Below the pieces are notes generated by a model, which saw only the letters and a list, made by a program, of their open reading frames with translations, made no database searches and had not been told where the DNA came from. 64,000 bases of DNA, taken from the NCBI GenBank assembly GCA_019753105.1, contig JAIELJ010000003.1:124001-188000 (forward strand), read 5' to 3'. Numbering within the stretch: position 1 is the first letter of the stretch; each line of letters starts with the position of its first letter. The stretch is from Hyphomonadaceae bacterium. GTDB taxonomy: Bacteria > Pseudomonadota > Alphaproteobacteria > Caulobacterales > Aquidulcibacteraceae. The position numbers and the translations under genes were made by a program. This document shows positions 44,037-54,047 of the stretch, one piece after another.

Positions 44037-44402
44037 ATGTTTGCGCGTAACGTCTTCCGAGTTGTCGCCGTTGCTGTCGGCTTGAGCACTTTGTCGTTCG
44101 CGGCGGGTGTGGCTGGCGATCTCTCGGTCTCGCAGACGCCGAACTACGGTGAGCGCGTCGTGCTTCGGCTGCCGCCGGCAATCCCAGGCGACGCGCCGCG
44201 CGCAGCGCCCTTGTTATCCACAGCCACGGCGGAAGCGATTGCGCTGCCGCAGCAGCGCGCAATTCGATTCGAACCGGTGCGGCTGCGATCGGTCGACGCC
44301 GAACTGCTCGTTAACGACTACGCGTCGCTTTCTCTCGCGCCGTTGCCGAAACTCCGCACGGTTTGGGCGGCAAAACCGGCGCTTCGCCCCACGGAAGCCT
44401 AA
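44037..44402 (+). CDS. Small exported hypothetical protein
   Basis: 121 residues from the ATG at 44037; the track version starts 13 codons earlier. A hydrophobic N-terminal segment (VVAVAVGLSTLSFAAGVAG) is a signal peptide or anchor. The rest is Arg/Leu/Pro-rich with no domain recognised (RAIRFEPVRLRSVDAELLVNDY). It lies 63 bp after the M16 gene and ends just before the next exported protein. Function unknown; conservation would have to be tested to be sure it is translated. Confidence 0.6.
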   Translation: MFARNVFRVVAVAVGLSTLSFAAGVAGDLSVSQTPNYGERVVLRLPPAIPGDAPRAAPLLSTATAEAIALPQQRAIRFEPVRLRSVDAELLVNDYASLSLAPLPKLRTVWAAKPALRPTEA

Positions 44403-44489
44403 GTGAGTGCGGCTTTGCCGCAACACTGGCGCAAGACGTCTGCAACACCGTCAAAAAAGCGCCTGCTTCCGAGCGCTCTTCTTGAGCCC

Positions 44490-45242
44490 ATGAGCCATTC
44501 CTTTGCGCCGAGTCTGACCGGGTGCGCGGCGCTTCTCGCCGCGCTGGTCGTCGGCGCGCCGGCTGAGGCTCAGGCGCAGGACGGCACTGCACCGGTCCCG
44601 GTGGGCAATTTCCGCGAAACCACTTCCGGCGCCACGCGCTATGCGACGCCCGACGGGCAGATCCGTTTCATCTTCGAACGCTCCGGCCGCTCGGTTGCGC
44701 TGCTGCGGCTTGAAGGCGATCCGGAAGTGCACGTCCTGCACCCACAGCCCGCGGCTGGCGGCGGCTCGATCTATCGTAGCGAGGATGGCAGCATCATGCT
44801 GCGTGTCACTGCCGCCGGCGGCATCACGCTTTACACGCGCGCGCTGCAAACAGGCGCGCCGGCTTCGGAAGAAGGCCGCGTTGGGCGCCTGACGCCGGAA
44901 GCGATCGCCGTCGCGGATATGCAGCAGCGCTTCCGCACGCTGCAAAGCCGCGCGCGCCAGCGCATCGGCCAGACGGTGACGTTCTCTGTGCCGGCGCAAT
45001 TGCCGCCGGATGTGGCCGGTCTTGTTGTCGATGCCGCCGAGCGCGCCGCCGAAGGGCTCGCTGCCGCGCCAATGACCAGCGTGCGCCGTGTCATCATCTC
45101 GCTTGGCCGCCAGCCGGCGGTAGCGCTTCGTGGCGACACGCTCTTCATTCAGGTGGCGCCGCAATACGGCTATGCCGGGCGCCCGTCCTCCATGACGATC
45201 CGCAACATCGTCACCGGATCGGTCCAGGGACCAGAACAATAG
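44490..45242 (+). CDS. Exported hypothetical protein (possibly DUF4908-like)
   Basis: 250 residues from the ATG at 44490, chosen because a signal peptide then begins at once (MSHSFAPSLTGCAALLAALV, cleavage near AEAQA). The mature protein has a beta-rich first half (TPDGQIRFIFERSGRSVALLRL) and a second half with RVGRLTPEAIAVADMQQRF, then a C-terminal domain. It resembles Caulobacterales-type DUF4908 proteins as I recall them, but this is a weak memory. A clear rho-independent terminator follows its stop. Confidence 0.65.
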   Translation: MSHSFAPSLTGCAALLAALVVGAPAEAQAQDGTAPVPVGNFRETTSGATRYATPDGQIRFIFERSGRSVALLRLEGDPEVHVLHPQPAAGGGSIYRSEDGSIMLRVTAAGGITLYTRALQTGAPASEEGRVGRLTPEAIAVADMQQRFRTLQSRARQRIGQTVTFSVPAQLPPDVAGLVVDAAERAAEGLAAAPMTSVRRVIISLGRQPAVALRGDTLFIQVAPQYGYAGRPSSMTIRNIVTGSVQGPEQ

Positions 45243-45263
45243 GCCGCCGAAAGGCGGCGTTTT
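45243..45263 (+). terminator. Rho-independent terminator
   Basis: GCCGCC-gaaa-GGCGGC followed by GTTTT directly after the stop of the exported-protein gene. Stem, GNRA-type loop and T-run are all in place. Confidence 0.8.
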
Positions 45264-45271
45264 CATTTCAT

Positions 45272-45314
45272 CGTCATTCCGGCGCATCGCGTTAGCGATG
45301 AGCCCGGAATGACG
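45272..45314. repeat. Compound inverted repeat in the intergenic region
   Basis: CGTCATTCCGG and CCGGAATGACG form 11-bp arms around a second small hairpin (CATCGC-GTTA-GCGATG). CGTCATTCCGG arms are a common form of dispersed intergenic repeats in proteobacteria. Only one copy was noticed here, so dispersal is not shown. It lies 2 bp past the gloB stop and may also help terminate it. Confidence 0.55.
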
Positions 45315-45316
45315 AC

Positions 45317-46078
45317 TTATTTGAACATATCCTTCCGCGCGCGCAGGTCCGCGAAAGCTTCGACGTCGGTTGCGTCGGGCTTCATGATCGAGTGCTTCAG
45401 AAGAGGCGCGCGCAGGAACGGGTTGGTGCGCAATTCGATGTCGAGCGTCATCGGCACGGTCGGTTTGCCCTCCGCGCGCAGCTTTTTCACTTCGGCAACG
45501 CGCGCCTGGAGGTCCCTATTGACCGGATCGTAGTAGATCGCAAAGCGGGCGTTCGCTTCGGTGTATTCGTGCGCGCAATAGAGTGTTGTCTCGCGCGGCA
45601 GTGCTGCGATCTTGGAGAGGCTCGTCCACATCTGATCTGGCGTGCCTTCAAACAAACGTCCGCAGCCCATCGCAAAGATCGCATCGCCGACAAACGCCAC
45701 GCGCTGATCGTCAAACACGAACGCGATATGCCCGAGCGTGTGGCCGCCCACGTTCAGCACCCGCGCCGTTTGGCCGCCCAGTGAAACTGTATCGCCGTCG
45801 TCAACGACGCGATCGGGCGCCACGCCGATGCGCTCCACTTCCGCCGGCCCCGTCACGACGGCGCCGGTCTTCGCCTTGATCTCGGCATTGCCGCCGGCGT
45901 GATCGGGGTGCCAATGCGTGTTCCAGATGTCGGTGATGCGCCAGCCCTTCGCATCGGCTTGGCGGATGATCTCGTCTGCGTCGGGCGTATCGATCGTGGC
46001 GGTGGCGCCGGTTGCTTCATCATGAATGAGGAAGCCGTAATTGTCCGAGAGGCAGGGGAATTGATGGATTTGAAGCAT
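45317..46078 (-). CDS. gloB: Hydroxyacylglutathione hydrolase (glyoxalase II)
   Basis: 253 residues of the metallo-beta-lactamase fold. Motifs: THWHPDHAGG (zinc ligands), GGHTLGHIAF, AFVGDAIFAMGCGRLFEGTPDQM and LYCAHEYTEANARFA, with the C-terminal HAGH domain ending in RTNPFLRAP. It hydrolyses S-lactoylglutathione to lactate and glutathione in methylglyoxal detoxification. The gene is divergent from the neighbouring methyltransferase gene, the two starts only 23 bp apart, an arrangement often seen for gloB in alphaproteobacteria. Confidence 0.95.
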   Translation of the reverse strand: MLQIHQFPCLSDNYGFLIHDEATGATATIDTPDADEIIRQADAKGWRITDIWNTHWHPDHAGGNAEIKAKTGAVVTGPAEVERIGVAPDRVVDDGDTVSLGGQTARVLNVGGHTLGHIAFVFDDQRVAFVGDAIFAMGCGRLFEGTPDQMWTSLSKIAALPRETTLYCAHEYTEANARFAIYYDPVNRDLQARVAEVKKLRAEGKPTVPMTLDIELRTNPFLRAPLLKHSIMKPDATDVEAFADLRARKDMFK

Positions 46079-46101
46079 GTCCTAGCCTAGCTCTCTCAGA
46101 C

Positions 46102-47234
<1,133 letters not shown>

Positions 47235-47316
47235 GCGCCGTTCGTCGCAACGCTGGGCAGGGGCGTCCGGGATCGGCTAGGTTCCGTCCGATCTAAACAT
47301 CCGAAGGGACCCCTCC

Positions 47317-49158
47317 ATGCATATCACGCGTCGCCTACTCCTGGGCGCAACCGCGGCGGGCGCCGCGCTTTCCGTGACCGGCTGCGGCCAGGCGAACGGC
47401 AACGCCTCGGAACAGCTTTCGGCGTTCCTCACGCGCCTCTCGACGGAGATCCTGCGCGAAGGCCCCGAATACGCGACCATGCTCGGCGTCACCGAGGAGC
47501 AGGCCGGCGGCCGCTATATTGATCGTCTGAGTGACCGTTCGCGCGAAGGCTTCATCCGCATTCGCGGATTGACCGAGCAAGCGCTGACGGAACTGCAAGC
47601 CATCAATCGTGATGGCCTGACTGGCCAAGACGCCGTCAGCTACGACATTGCGCGCACCTCGCTGCAAAACCAGATCGATGCGTCGCGTTTCGAGTTCGGC
47701 GGCGGCGCCACGCAGCCTTATGTGGTGACCCAGCTCACGGGCTCGTATCGCGATATCCCGGATTTCCTCGACACGCGCCACCCGCTCACCACGCGTGACC
47801 AAACGGACGCTTACTTCACGCGTCTGTCGCTGTTCGCGCAGGGCCTCGATCAAGAGACGGCCGTCATCAACACCGACGCCGCCGCTGGCATGATCCCGCC
47901 GAACTTCGCCATCAATGGCGGCATTGGCGGCCTGCGCGCTTTCATGGCGTTACCGCCGGGCCAAAATCCGCTGGTCACCTCACTGGTGCGCCGTCTGCCG
48001 GAAGTGGCGGAAATTCCGGAGGCTGATCGCGCTGGTCTCGTCACCCGCGCCGAGACGATCCTGCGCGACGAAATCCTGCCGGCCTACCAGCGCCAAGTCG
48101 ACGCGCTGCAAGCGCTGCTGCCGCGCGCTTCGAGCGACGCCGGCATTGGCGGACGTCCGCAAGGCGCGGAAATGTACGAAGTCGCGCTGCGCAACTACAC
48201 GACAACGTCGATGACGGCCGATGAGATTCACAATCTCGGCGTCCAGCTGATTACGCAGCTCAACGCTGAGTCCGACACGATCTTGCAGGCGCAGGGTCTG
48301 ACGCGCGGCACTGTTGCTGAACGTGTTGCCTCGATCGGCAGCCGCCCGGGACAACGTTACCCGAACACCGATCCGGGCCGTACGCAGCTGCTCGCCGATC
48401 TCAACGTGCAAGTGCAAACGATCCAGGCGCGCATGGGCGAGCAGTTCACGCGATTGGCGCAAGCGCCGCTCGAAATCCGCCGCGTGCCGCCGACGATCGA
48501 AGCCGGCGCGCCGGGCGGCTATTACCAGCCGGCCACGCTCGATGGTTCGCAGCCGGGCGCTTATTACATCAATCTGCGCGACACGGCCGAATGGCCGCGT
48601 TTCAAGCTGCCGACGCTCACCTATCACGAGGGCCTGCCGGGCCACCATTGGCAGATTGCGATCCAACAAGAAGCAGGCGAGCTGCCATTCTTCCGCACCG
48701 CGCTCAGCTTCTTCGGCGCCTTCATCGAAGGCTGGGGGCTCTATGCCGAACAGCTCGCCGATGAAATGGACATGTACGCCAACGATCCGTGGGGCCGCTT
48801 GGGCTATCTGCAATCGATGACGTTCCGCGCTTCGCGTCTCGTCGTAGATACCGGCATTCACTCGAAAGGCTGGACGCGCGAGCAGGCGATCGACTCGATG
48901 ATGCAAGCCACGGGTGACTCGCGCACCGCGGTGACGACGGAAATCGAGCGCTATTGCGTGTGGCCGGGCCAAGCGACCAGCTACATGGTGGGCCGCCAAG
49001 CCATCAACCGCATGCGCGAGAGCGCCCGCGCCACCTTGGGCGACGCTTATGACCAACGCGGCTTCCACGACACGCTGCTGACGAACGGCGCAACGCCGCT
49101 CTCAGTGACCGAGTCGCTGGTGAATGAGTGGGTCGCGAGCGTTCAACGCCCGGCCTAA
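47317..49158 (+). CDS. DUF885 family metallopeptidase-like lipoprotein
   Basis: 613 residues. A twin-arginine-like N-terminus (HITRRLLLGATAAGAA) leads into a lipobox (SVTGC), so the protein is exported and lipid-modified. The DUF885 body carries YHEGLPGHHWQIAIQQE, an HExxxGHH-type motif expected of a zinc peptidase, and a downstream GWGLYAEQLADEM containing the third-ligand Glu. Such proteins resemble M32-like carboxypeptidases. Substrate unknown. It sits alone between the P-II gene and a convergent cluster. Confidence 0.9.
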   Translation: MHITRRLLLGATAAGAALSVTGCGQANGNASEQLSAFLTRLSTEILREGPEYATMLGVTEEQAGGRYIDRLSDRSREGFIRIRGLTEQALTELQAINRDGLTGQDAVSYDIARTSLQNQIDASRFEFGGGATQPYVVTQLTGSYRDIPDFLDTRHPLTTRDQTDAYFTRLSLFAQGLDQETAVINTDAAAGMIPPNFAINGGIGGLRAFMALPPGQNPLVTSLVRRLPEVAEIPEADRAGLVTRAETILRDEILPAYQRQVDALQALLPRASSDAGIGGRPQGAEMYEVALRNYTTTSMTADEIHNLGVQLITQLNAESDTILQAQGLTRGTVAERVASIGSRPGQRYPNTDPGRTQLLADLNVQVQTIQARMGEQFTRLAQAPLEIRRVPPTIEAGAPGGYYQPATLDGSQPGAYYINLRDTAEWPRFKLPTLTYHEGLPGHHWQIAIQQEAGELPFFRTALSFFGAFIEGWGLYAEQLADEMDMYANDPWGRLGYLQSMTFRASRLVVDTGIHSKGWTREQAIDSMMQATGDSRTAVTTEIERYCVWPGQATSYMVGRQAINRMRESARATLGDAYDQRGFHDTLLTNGATPLSVTESLVNEWVASVQRPA

Positions 49159-49186
49159 CGCGCGTAAAATGTGACCACTAACGAGC

Positions 49187-49210
49187 GGCGGCGTGAGCGA
49201 TCACGCCGCC
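49187..49210. terminator. Hairpin between convergent DUF885 and DUF1365 genes
   Basis: GGCGGCGTGA-gcga-TCACGCCGCC, a 10-bp perfect stem that covers the last codons of the DUF1365 gene and follows the DUF885 gene by 28 bp. Plausible bidirectional terminator; no T-run. Confidence 0.45.
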
Positions 49211-49965
49211 GTATTCGTGGCACCGGCCGCATGAGCGCCGCGGCGGCCAAGAAACGGCACGCCTTTCAGCAGCATCTTGAGCGCTTCCCAGTGAATGCCG
49301 GCGATGACCATGAACGTCATCAATGGATTGCCAGCCCAGACGCGGAGGATGTTGGCGTCCGTGAGCGCGCGGCGTTCGCCCGCGAATGACGCTGTCAGCG
49401 CCACATCGTCTCCGCGCCAGACCACCATCGCAACGCCTGCGCGCTCGCCTGGCGGCGTGACGCGGAAGGTGTAGCGGAGGTTCATCTCAAGGAAGGGCGA
49501 GACGAAGAAATCCTTATCGCAGGCTTGCGCGATCTCGCCGTTTTCGCTCGCGCGCGGCGGCAAGACATAGAAATGGCTTTCGCCGAAGGTGTTTGCGACT
49601 TGGTGCACGAGGGCTGTGAGCGTCCCGTCGCGCCGTGTGCAGAAGTAGACGCTGAGCGGATTGAAGACGTAGTTGAAGAGCCGCGGCATCGTTAGCAGCA
49701 CGATGCTGCCACCGTCGCAGTCAATGCCTGCGTCACGCAGCTTGGCTTCGATTTGCGGCTTCACCGGCGCATCGATGCGCAGCGCATGATCGCGGTTAAA
49801 GAACGAGAGCAGGCTGAAGCGGTTGTGCGCGAAGAGTTTGAGGCGCCGGCCGATTGCTGGAATGTCGTCCAGATCGAGCGCCAGCATGAAGACGCGATAA
49901 CGCAGCCGATGCTTGCCGGGGCGATTGTGCGCCACGAGGCCAGTATAGATGGCCGAGCGGCTCAC
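49201..49965 (-). CDS. DUF1365 family protein
   Basis: 254 residues with the DUF1365 pattern: AIYTGLVAHNRPGKHRLRYRVFML at the start, LFNYVFNPLSVYFC and FGESHFYVLPP in the middle. It is the usual partner of the FAD oxidoreductase encoded immediately upstream (ATGA overlap) and both belong to RpoE/ChrR-regulated photooxidative-stress gene sets in Rhodobacter relatives. Proposed link to lipid (cyclopropane or furan fatty acid) modification; biochemical function is not established. Confidence 0.92.
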   Translation of the reverse strand: MSRSAIYTGLVAHNRPGKHRLRYRVFMLALDLDDIPAIGRRLKLFAHNRFSLLSFFNRDHALRIDAPVKPQIEAKLRDAGIDCDGGSIVLLTMPRLFNYVFNPLSVYFCTRRDGTLTALVHQVANTFGESHFYVLPPRASENGEIAQACDKDFFVSPFLEMNLRYTFRVTPPGERAGVAMVVWRGDDVALTASFAGERRALTDANILRVWAGNPLMTFMVIAGIHWEALKMLLKGVPFLGRRGAHAAGATNTAA

Positions 49966-51311
49966 GCGGCGATGGCTTCGCGTGTGGGCGGATGCAGATA
50001 GATCCGGCCGGACTCATCTTCGACGGTCCAGGGGCGCCTTACGCCGCCGAGTTGCTCGGCAGCAGCCAGGCCAGATTGCAGCCCATCCTCGTGGAAGCCT
50101 GCGCCGAAGTGCGCGCCGCAGAACCACGTGTTGCGCGCGCCTTGCAGCGACCAGATCTGCTGCTGAGCGCGGATCGCAGCCGCGTCAAAAAGGGGGTGAT
50201 CGTAGTTGGTCTCGTAATGGATCGTCTCAGGCCGGGGCATTGTGCGCGGATTGAGCGTGAGGAAGAGCTGTTGCTTCGACTGGATGCCCTGCAGCTTGTT
50301 CATCCAATACGAGACGACGCAACCGCCGTCCGGATTGTCGCCGACATAATTCCAGCTCGCCCATAAACCTTCGCGGCGCGGCATCAGCGTGGGGTCGCTG
50401 TGCAGCACGGCGCGATTTTTAGCGTAGCGGAACGCGCCCAGCAGGCGCTGCTCTTCGCTGCTGGCATCGTCAAGCATGGCCAGCGCTTCGTCGCCGTGCG
50501 TGGCGATGACGATATGATCGAACCTTTCGGTGGCTCCGCTCGCATCGCGCACCCAAGCGCCGCCCGCTTCGCGACGCACAGACACCGCACCAGCGTTCAA
50601 TCGCACACGATCGGCATAAGGCGCGGTGAGCTTCTCGACATAAGCTTGGCTGCCGCCGGTCACTGTCCGCCATTTCGGACGGCCCTTCAGCTTCAGCAGG
50701 CCGTGATTCTCAAAAAACCGCACAAACGCGCAGGCAGGATACTGATGGATGTCGCCCATCGACGCCGACCAGATCGCCGCCGCTTGCGGCAGCAAGTGGT
50801 CGCGCTGAAATGCGTCGCCATAACCACTCTGGTTCAGATAATCGCCCAGCGAGATCAGCGTGTCGCGCGTCGCCAGCAATTCGAGCGGCGCGTTCTTGTA
50901 GAAGCGCAGCAGATCGTACGTCATCGACCAGAAGCGTGGGCTCAACAGATTGCGCCCGCCACACAAAAAGGCGGACGCACCGACGGAGGAGTATTCGGTG
51001 CGCCCGCCGTTCAACGAAACGCCGAAGGACATGTCCGACGCTTTCGTTGCCACGCCCAAGTGTTGGAACAGCGCGATCAGATTGGGATAAGTGGCGTCAT
51101 TGAAGACGATGAAGCCGGTGTCGACGGGGGTCGGGCCGAGGTCGATATCGACATTCACTGTATTTGAGTGCCCGCCGAGGCGGCCGTTCTTCTCGAATAC
51201 CGTGACATCGTGGCGCTGACTGAGTAGCCAAGCAGCGGACATGCCCGCGATGCCAGAACCAATCACCGCGATATTGAGCCGCTTGCCCGGCTCGTGGGTA
51301 GTAAACGCCAT
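49962..51311 (-). CDS. FAD-dependent oxidoreductase of the amine-oxidase type
   Basis: 449 residues. N-terminal dinucleotide fold IAVIGSGIAGMSAAWLL and the motif VFEKNGRLGGHSNTV; C-terminal flavin-contact WFCGAHFGAGFHEDGLQSG. This is the NAD(P)-binding protein found with DUF1365 and often cfa-type methyltransferases in stress operons. It is divergent from the ECF sigma gene, with about 180 bp between starts, and probably under its control. A cfa-like gene, common in this cluster elsewhere, is absent. Confidence 0.9.
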   Translation of the reverse strand: MAFTTHEPGKRLNIAVIGSGIAGMSAAWLLSQRHDVTVFEKNGRLGGHSNTVNVDIDLGPTPVDTGFIVFNDATYPNLIALFQHLGVATKASDMSFGVSLNGGRTEYSSVGASAFLCGGRNLLSPRFWSMTYDLLRFYKNAPLELLATRDTLISLGDYLNQSGYGDAFQRDHLLPQAAAIWSASMGDIHQYPACAFVRFFENHGLLKLKGRPKWRTVTGGSQAYVEKLTAPYADRVRLNAGAVSVRREAGGAWVRDASGATERFDHIVIATHGDEALAMLDDASSEEQRLLGAFRYAKNRAVLHSDPTLMPRREGLWASWNYVGDNPDGGCVVSYWMNKLQGIQSKQQLFLTLNPRTMPRPETIHYETNYDHPLFDAAAIRAQQQIWSLQGARNTWFCGAHFGAGFHEDGLQSGLAAAEQLGGVRRPWTVEDESGRIYLHPPTREAIAA

Positions 51312-51383
51312 GCTCGCCTTTCGCGCCGGCGTTGGCCGCCGAACTGGTGATATCTACGGGCAAGGCGGGGTGGCGGTTCACAC

Positions 51384-51410
51384 TGATCCAGGTTCCCAGC
51401 TGGTGCGTAC
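51384..51410 (+). promoter_or_regulatory. Candidate ECF (RpoE/ChrR-type) promoter
   Basis: TGATCC, a 15-bp spacer and GCGTAC, resembling the TGATC/CGTA-type elements recognised by RpoE of the ChrR-controlled group as I remember them. It is placed about 80 bp upstream of the preferred sigma-factor start, consistent with autoregulation. Confidence 0.55.
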
Positions 51411-51490
51411 ACCTGACAATGCGAGCGCTGGAGCTTTCGACCGGCCCTGTTCGAACGGCGCCCCAGCGCTGGGCGAAGGAGCGCGCCGAG

Positions 51491-52048
51491 GTGGATAGTA
51501 ACGCTGACGATACGGACGAGGCTTTGCTCGTGCGCATCGCGGCGGGTGATCGCAGCGCGTTCGGGACGCTTTTCGCCAAGTATGCACCCAAGGTGAAGGG
51601 CTACCTGATCCGTCTGGGTGCGGCGGGCGCGATTGCTGAGGATTTGGCGCAGGACGCGATGGTGTCGGTCTGGCGGCGCGCGGGGTCGTTCGATCGCGCC
51701 AAGGCCAAGGGCTCGACCTGGATTTTCGTCATCGCGCGCAATGCTTGGATTGACAGGTTGCGCCGCGAGAAGGTCGAACTTGCGTATCGCGCGGGCTTGG
51801 ATGATCCGGAGGAAAGCCACGACGAGGCGCCGGATGAGGCCGCCGTCCGCCTGCAGACCGAAGGACATATAGCTGCTGCGCTGGAGATGCTCTCCGAGGA
51901 ACAGCGGCAAGTTGTGCGACTCTCCTTTTTCGAGGAACGTCCGCATTCTGAAATCGCCGAGCGACTGAATCTGCCGCTCGGCACTGTGAAATCAAGGCTG
52001 CGGCTCGCGCTTACGAAGTTGCGAGCTCATTGGGAGACCGTTCAGTGA
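51491..52048 (+). CDS. rpoE: ECF sigma factor, RpoE/ECF11-like
   Basis: 185 residues from the GTG at 51491; the track ORF from 51332 adds 53 residues that overlap the candidate promoter, and ATG 51419 falls at the predicted transcript start. Sigma region 2 (AFGTLFAKYAPKVKGYLIRLG, DLAQDAMVSVWRRAGSFD, IFVIARNAWIDRLRR) and region 4 (EEQRQVVRLSFFEERPHSEIAERL, GTVKSRLRLALTKLR) are intact. Followed by its cognate anti-sigma gene (GTGA overlap). This pair senses singlet oxygen in Rhodobacter-type systems and controls the divergent oxidoreductase and related genes. Confidence 0.92.
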   Translation: MDSNADDTDEALLVRIAAGDRSAFGTLFAKYAPKVKGYLIRLGAAGAIAEDLAQDAMVSVWRRAGSFDRAKAKGSTWIFVIARNAWIDRLRREKVELAYRAGLDDPEESHDEAPDEAAVRLQTEGHIAAALEMLSEEQRQVVRLSFFEERPHSEIAERLNLPLGTVKSRLRLALTKLRAHWETVQ

Positions 52049-52659
52049 ATCCGCGTCATCATCCATCGGCTGATGTTTTGGCGGCTTATGCCGCCGGGAC
52101 GCACGAACCAGGCTTCGGCTTGGTGGTCGCCGCGCACCTCGAGACGTGCTCTGAATGCCGTGCGCGAGTGCGGGCGTTTGAAGCGGCCTCGGGCGCGGCG
52201 CTCGAAGATATTCCACAAACCGATGTAGGCGCTGACGCCTTAGCGAAAGTCATGGCGCGCTTGGATCAGCCGTCGGCCGAAGCGCAGCCGGACACGCGCC
52301 CGCTGCTTGAGCGCTTGCCGCTCGGCCCGCGCAAGTGGGTGGCGCCGGGCGTATGGGTTGCTGCCGTGGAAACGCCGCACGCACCAGACAATCGCGTTTA
52401 CCTGCTGTCCGTCGCCCCTGGCATGCCGACGGCGCGGCACGAGCACTCCGGCGCTGAATTCTGCACCGTGCTGAAGGGCGCGTTCCGCGATGAGTCGGGG
52501 CTTTATTCGGCCGGCGATTTCGCCGCCACCGACGAAGACGTGGACCACCAGCCGGTCGTGATCGGCGACGAGGAATGCGTGTGCCTCTTCGCCACTGAAG
52601 GCCGCCTGAAAGCACGGGGCGTTCTCGGCCGCCTGGCTTTCGCCTACGCCGACGTCTGA
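52045..52659 (+). CDS. chrR: ChrR-type anti-sigma factor with cupin domain
   Basis: 204 residues from the GTG at 52045, preferred over the TTG at 52030. The N-terminal zinc anti-sigma domain shows HHPSADVLAAYAAGTHEPG and HLETCSECRARV (His, Cys, Cys). The C-terminal cupin has the metal set MPTARHEHSGAEFCTVLKG and VDHQPVVIGDEECVCLF. ChrR binds and silences the sigma factor until singlet oxygen or organic peroxide triggers release. Direct overlap with the sigma gene ensures stoichiometric expression. Confidence 0.93.
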   Translation: MNPRHHPSADVLAAYAAGTHEPGFGLVVAAHLETCSECRARVRAFEAASGAALEDIPQTDVGADALAKVMARLDQPSAEAQPDTRPLLERLPLGPRKWVAPGVWVAAVETPHAPDNRVYLLSVAPGMPTARHEHSGAEFCTVLKGAFRDESGLYSAGDFAATDEDVDHQPVVIGDEECVCLFATEGRLKARGVLGRLAFAYADV

Positions 52660-52737
52660 GCCCCGTCGCTTTGCGCTAACGTCCCGCCTGTGACCTGAGG
52701 CATAGTCTTGGCCTCACGTTCCGGGCGGGATGATGCG

Positions 52738-53979
52738 ATGACAGCAACGAATATACGCGCAGCCGCTCCGCTGCACGCCGGACAGCGCATTAGCGAAATC
52801 GATATTCTGCGTGGCCTCGTCATCGTGCTGATGGCGCTGGATCACGTCCGCGACTTCTTCATCATTGGCGGCTCGTTCGCGGTGAATCCGCTCGATCCGA
52901 CGCAGACCACGCCGCTGCTCTATACAACGCGCTGGATCACGCACCTCTGCGCACCGACATTCGTGTTTCTCACCGGCGTCTCGGCTTATCTGCAGTTCGT
53001 CAAAGGCAAAGCGACGCCAAACCTCTCGCTCTTCCTGCTGACGCGCGGGCTGTGGCTGGTGTTGCTTGAGCTCACCTTGATCAGTTTCGGCTGGTCGTTC
53101 GGCTTTCCGTACGCGCTTTTCATGCAAGTGATCTGGGCGATCGGCTGGTCGATGGTGGCGTTGGCTGCTCTCGTCTGGCTGCCGCGGCTCGTGGTGCTTG
53201 CGATCGGCATCGCAATCATCGCTGGGCACAATCTGCTCGATCCGATCGACGCGCGCCAGATTGGCGGCGCACTCGGGCTGTTATGGACCTTCTTGCATGA
53301 TGGCGGTGTCGTCTTTGCCGGCGAACAACCTATCGGCCTCGCGGCTTACCCTCTCTTGCCGTGGATCGGCGTTGCTGCGTTCGGTTATGGGATGGGTGCG
53401 ATTTTTCTGAGCGAAAAGCGCGATCGCATCGTGCCGCTGCTCGGTCTCGCCATGCTGACGCTGTTCATCGTGCTGCGCTGGTTCAACGCCTATGGCGATC
53501 CGCAATTTGCTGCTGGGCCAGAGGCGGTCGCGCGTATGTGGAACGATCAGCCGAACTTGATGGCGCAAGTGATGGTGTTCCTCGACGTGCAGAAATATCC
53601 GCCGTCGCTGCAATTCGTGCTCGTGACTTTGGGGCTGGTCTTTGTGCTTTGGCCGCTTCTGTCGCGACTGCCCAAACTCTTGAGATCCGTGCTCAACACG
53701 TTCGGCGCGGTGCCGTTTTTCTTCTACGTGCTGCACATCTATCTCGTACATATCTTGGCGATCGCGGCCAACGCCGCCTTCGGGCGCGACACGCGCGGGC
53801 TCTTCAACTGGCTGATCAACGGCTTCACGCATCCGGAATACGCCGTGAATAGCGGCTTTGCTTTGTGGCCGTGGACCTACGTTGCGTGGAACGTCGTTCT
53901 CGCGCTGCTCTATCCGCTTTGCCGCTACTGGCAGGCCTTGAAGGCGCGGCGGCGCGATTGGTGGCTGTCCTATCTCTGA
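52738..53979 (+). CDS. DUF1624-type integral membrane protein (heparan-alpha-glucosaminide acetyltransferase-like)
   Basis: 413 residues from the ATG at 52738; the upstream TTG start is not preferred. It has about ten transmembrane helices and starts with RISEIDILRGLVIVLMALDHVRDFF, the family hallmark containing a conserved Asp-His. Members of this group resemble acyltransferases of the HGSNAT_cat/acyltransferase-3 superfamily; function in bacteria is mostly untested. Cytosolic C-terminus is basic (KARRRDWWLSYL). It may be a single-gene transcript ended by the hairpin that follows. Confidence 0.88.
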   Translation: MTATNIRAAAPLHAGQRISEIDILRGLVIVLMALDHVRDFFIIGGSFAVNPLDPTQTTPLLYTTRWITHLCAPTFVFLTGVSAYLQFVKGKATPNLSLFLLTRGLWLVLLELTLISFGWSFGFPYALFMQVIWAIGWSMVALAALVWLPRLVVLAIGIAIIAGHNLLDPIDARQIGGALGLLWTFLHDGGVVFAGEQPIGLAAYPLLPWIGVAAFGYGMGAIFLSEKRDRIVPLLGLAMLTLFIVLRWFNAYGDPQFAAGPEAVARMWNDQPNLMAQVMVFLDVQKYPPSLQFVLVTLGLVFVLWPLLSRLPKLLRSVLNTFGAVPFFFYVLHIYLVHILAIAANAAFGRDTRGLFNWLINGFTHPEYAVNSGFALWPWTYVAWNVVLALLYPLCRYWQALKARRRDWWLSYL

Positions 53980-53993
53980 GCACAAGACAACAA

Positions 53994-54025
53994 AACGCCG
54001 CCCTCGGGGTAGTGAGGGCGGCGTT
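53994..54025. terminator. Terminator hairpin between convergent genes
   Basis: AACGCCGCCCTC-8-base loop-GAGGGCGGCGTT, a perfect 12-bp stem. On the minus strand it is followed by TTGTTGTC after the GTTTT-like run, so it best terminates the fasciclin gene; it also follows the DUF1624 gene. Confidence 0.7.
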
Positions 54026-54047
54026 GCCTTTGGTCGGCTAGGGCGCG

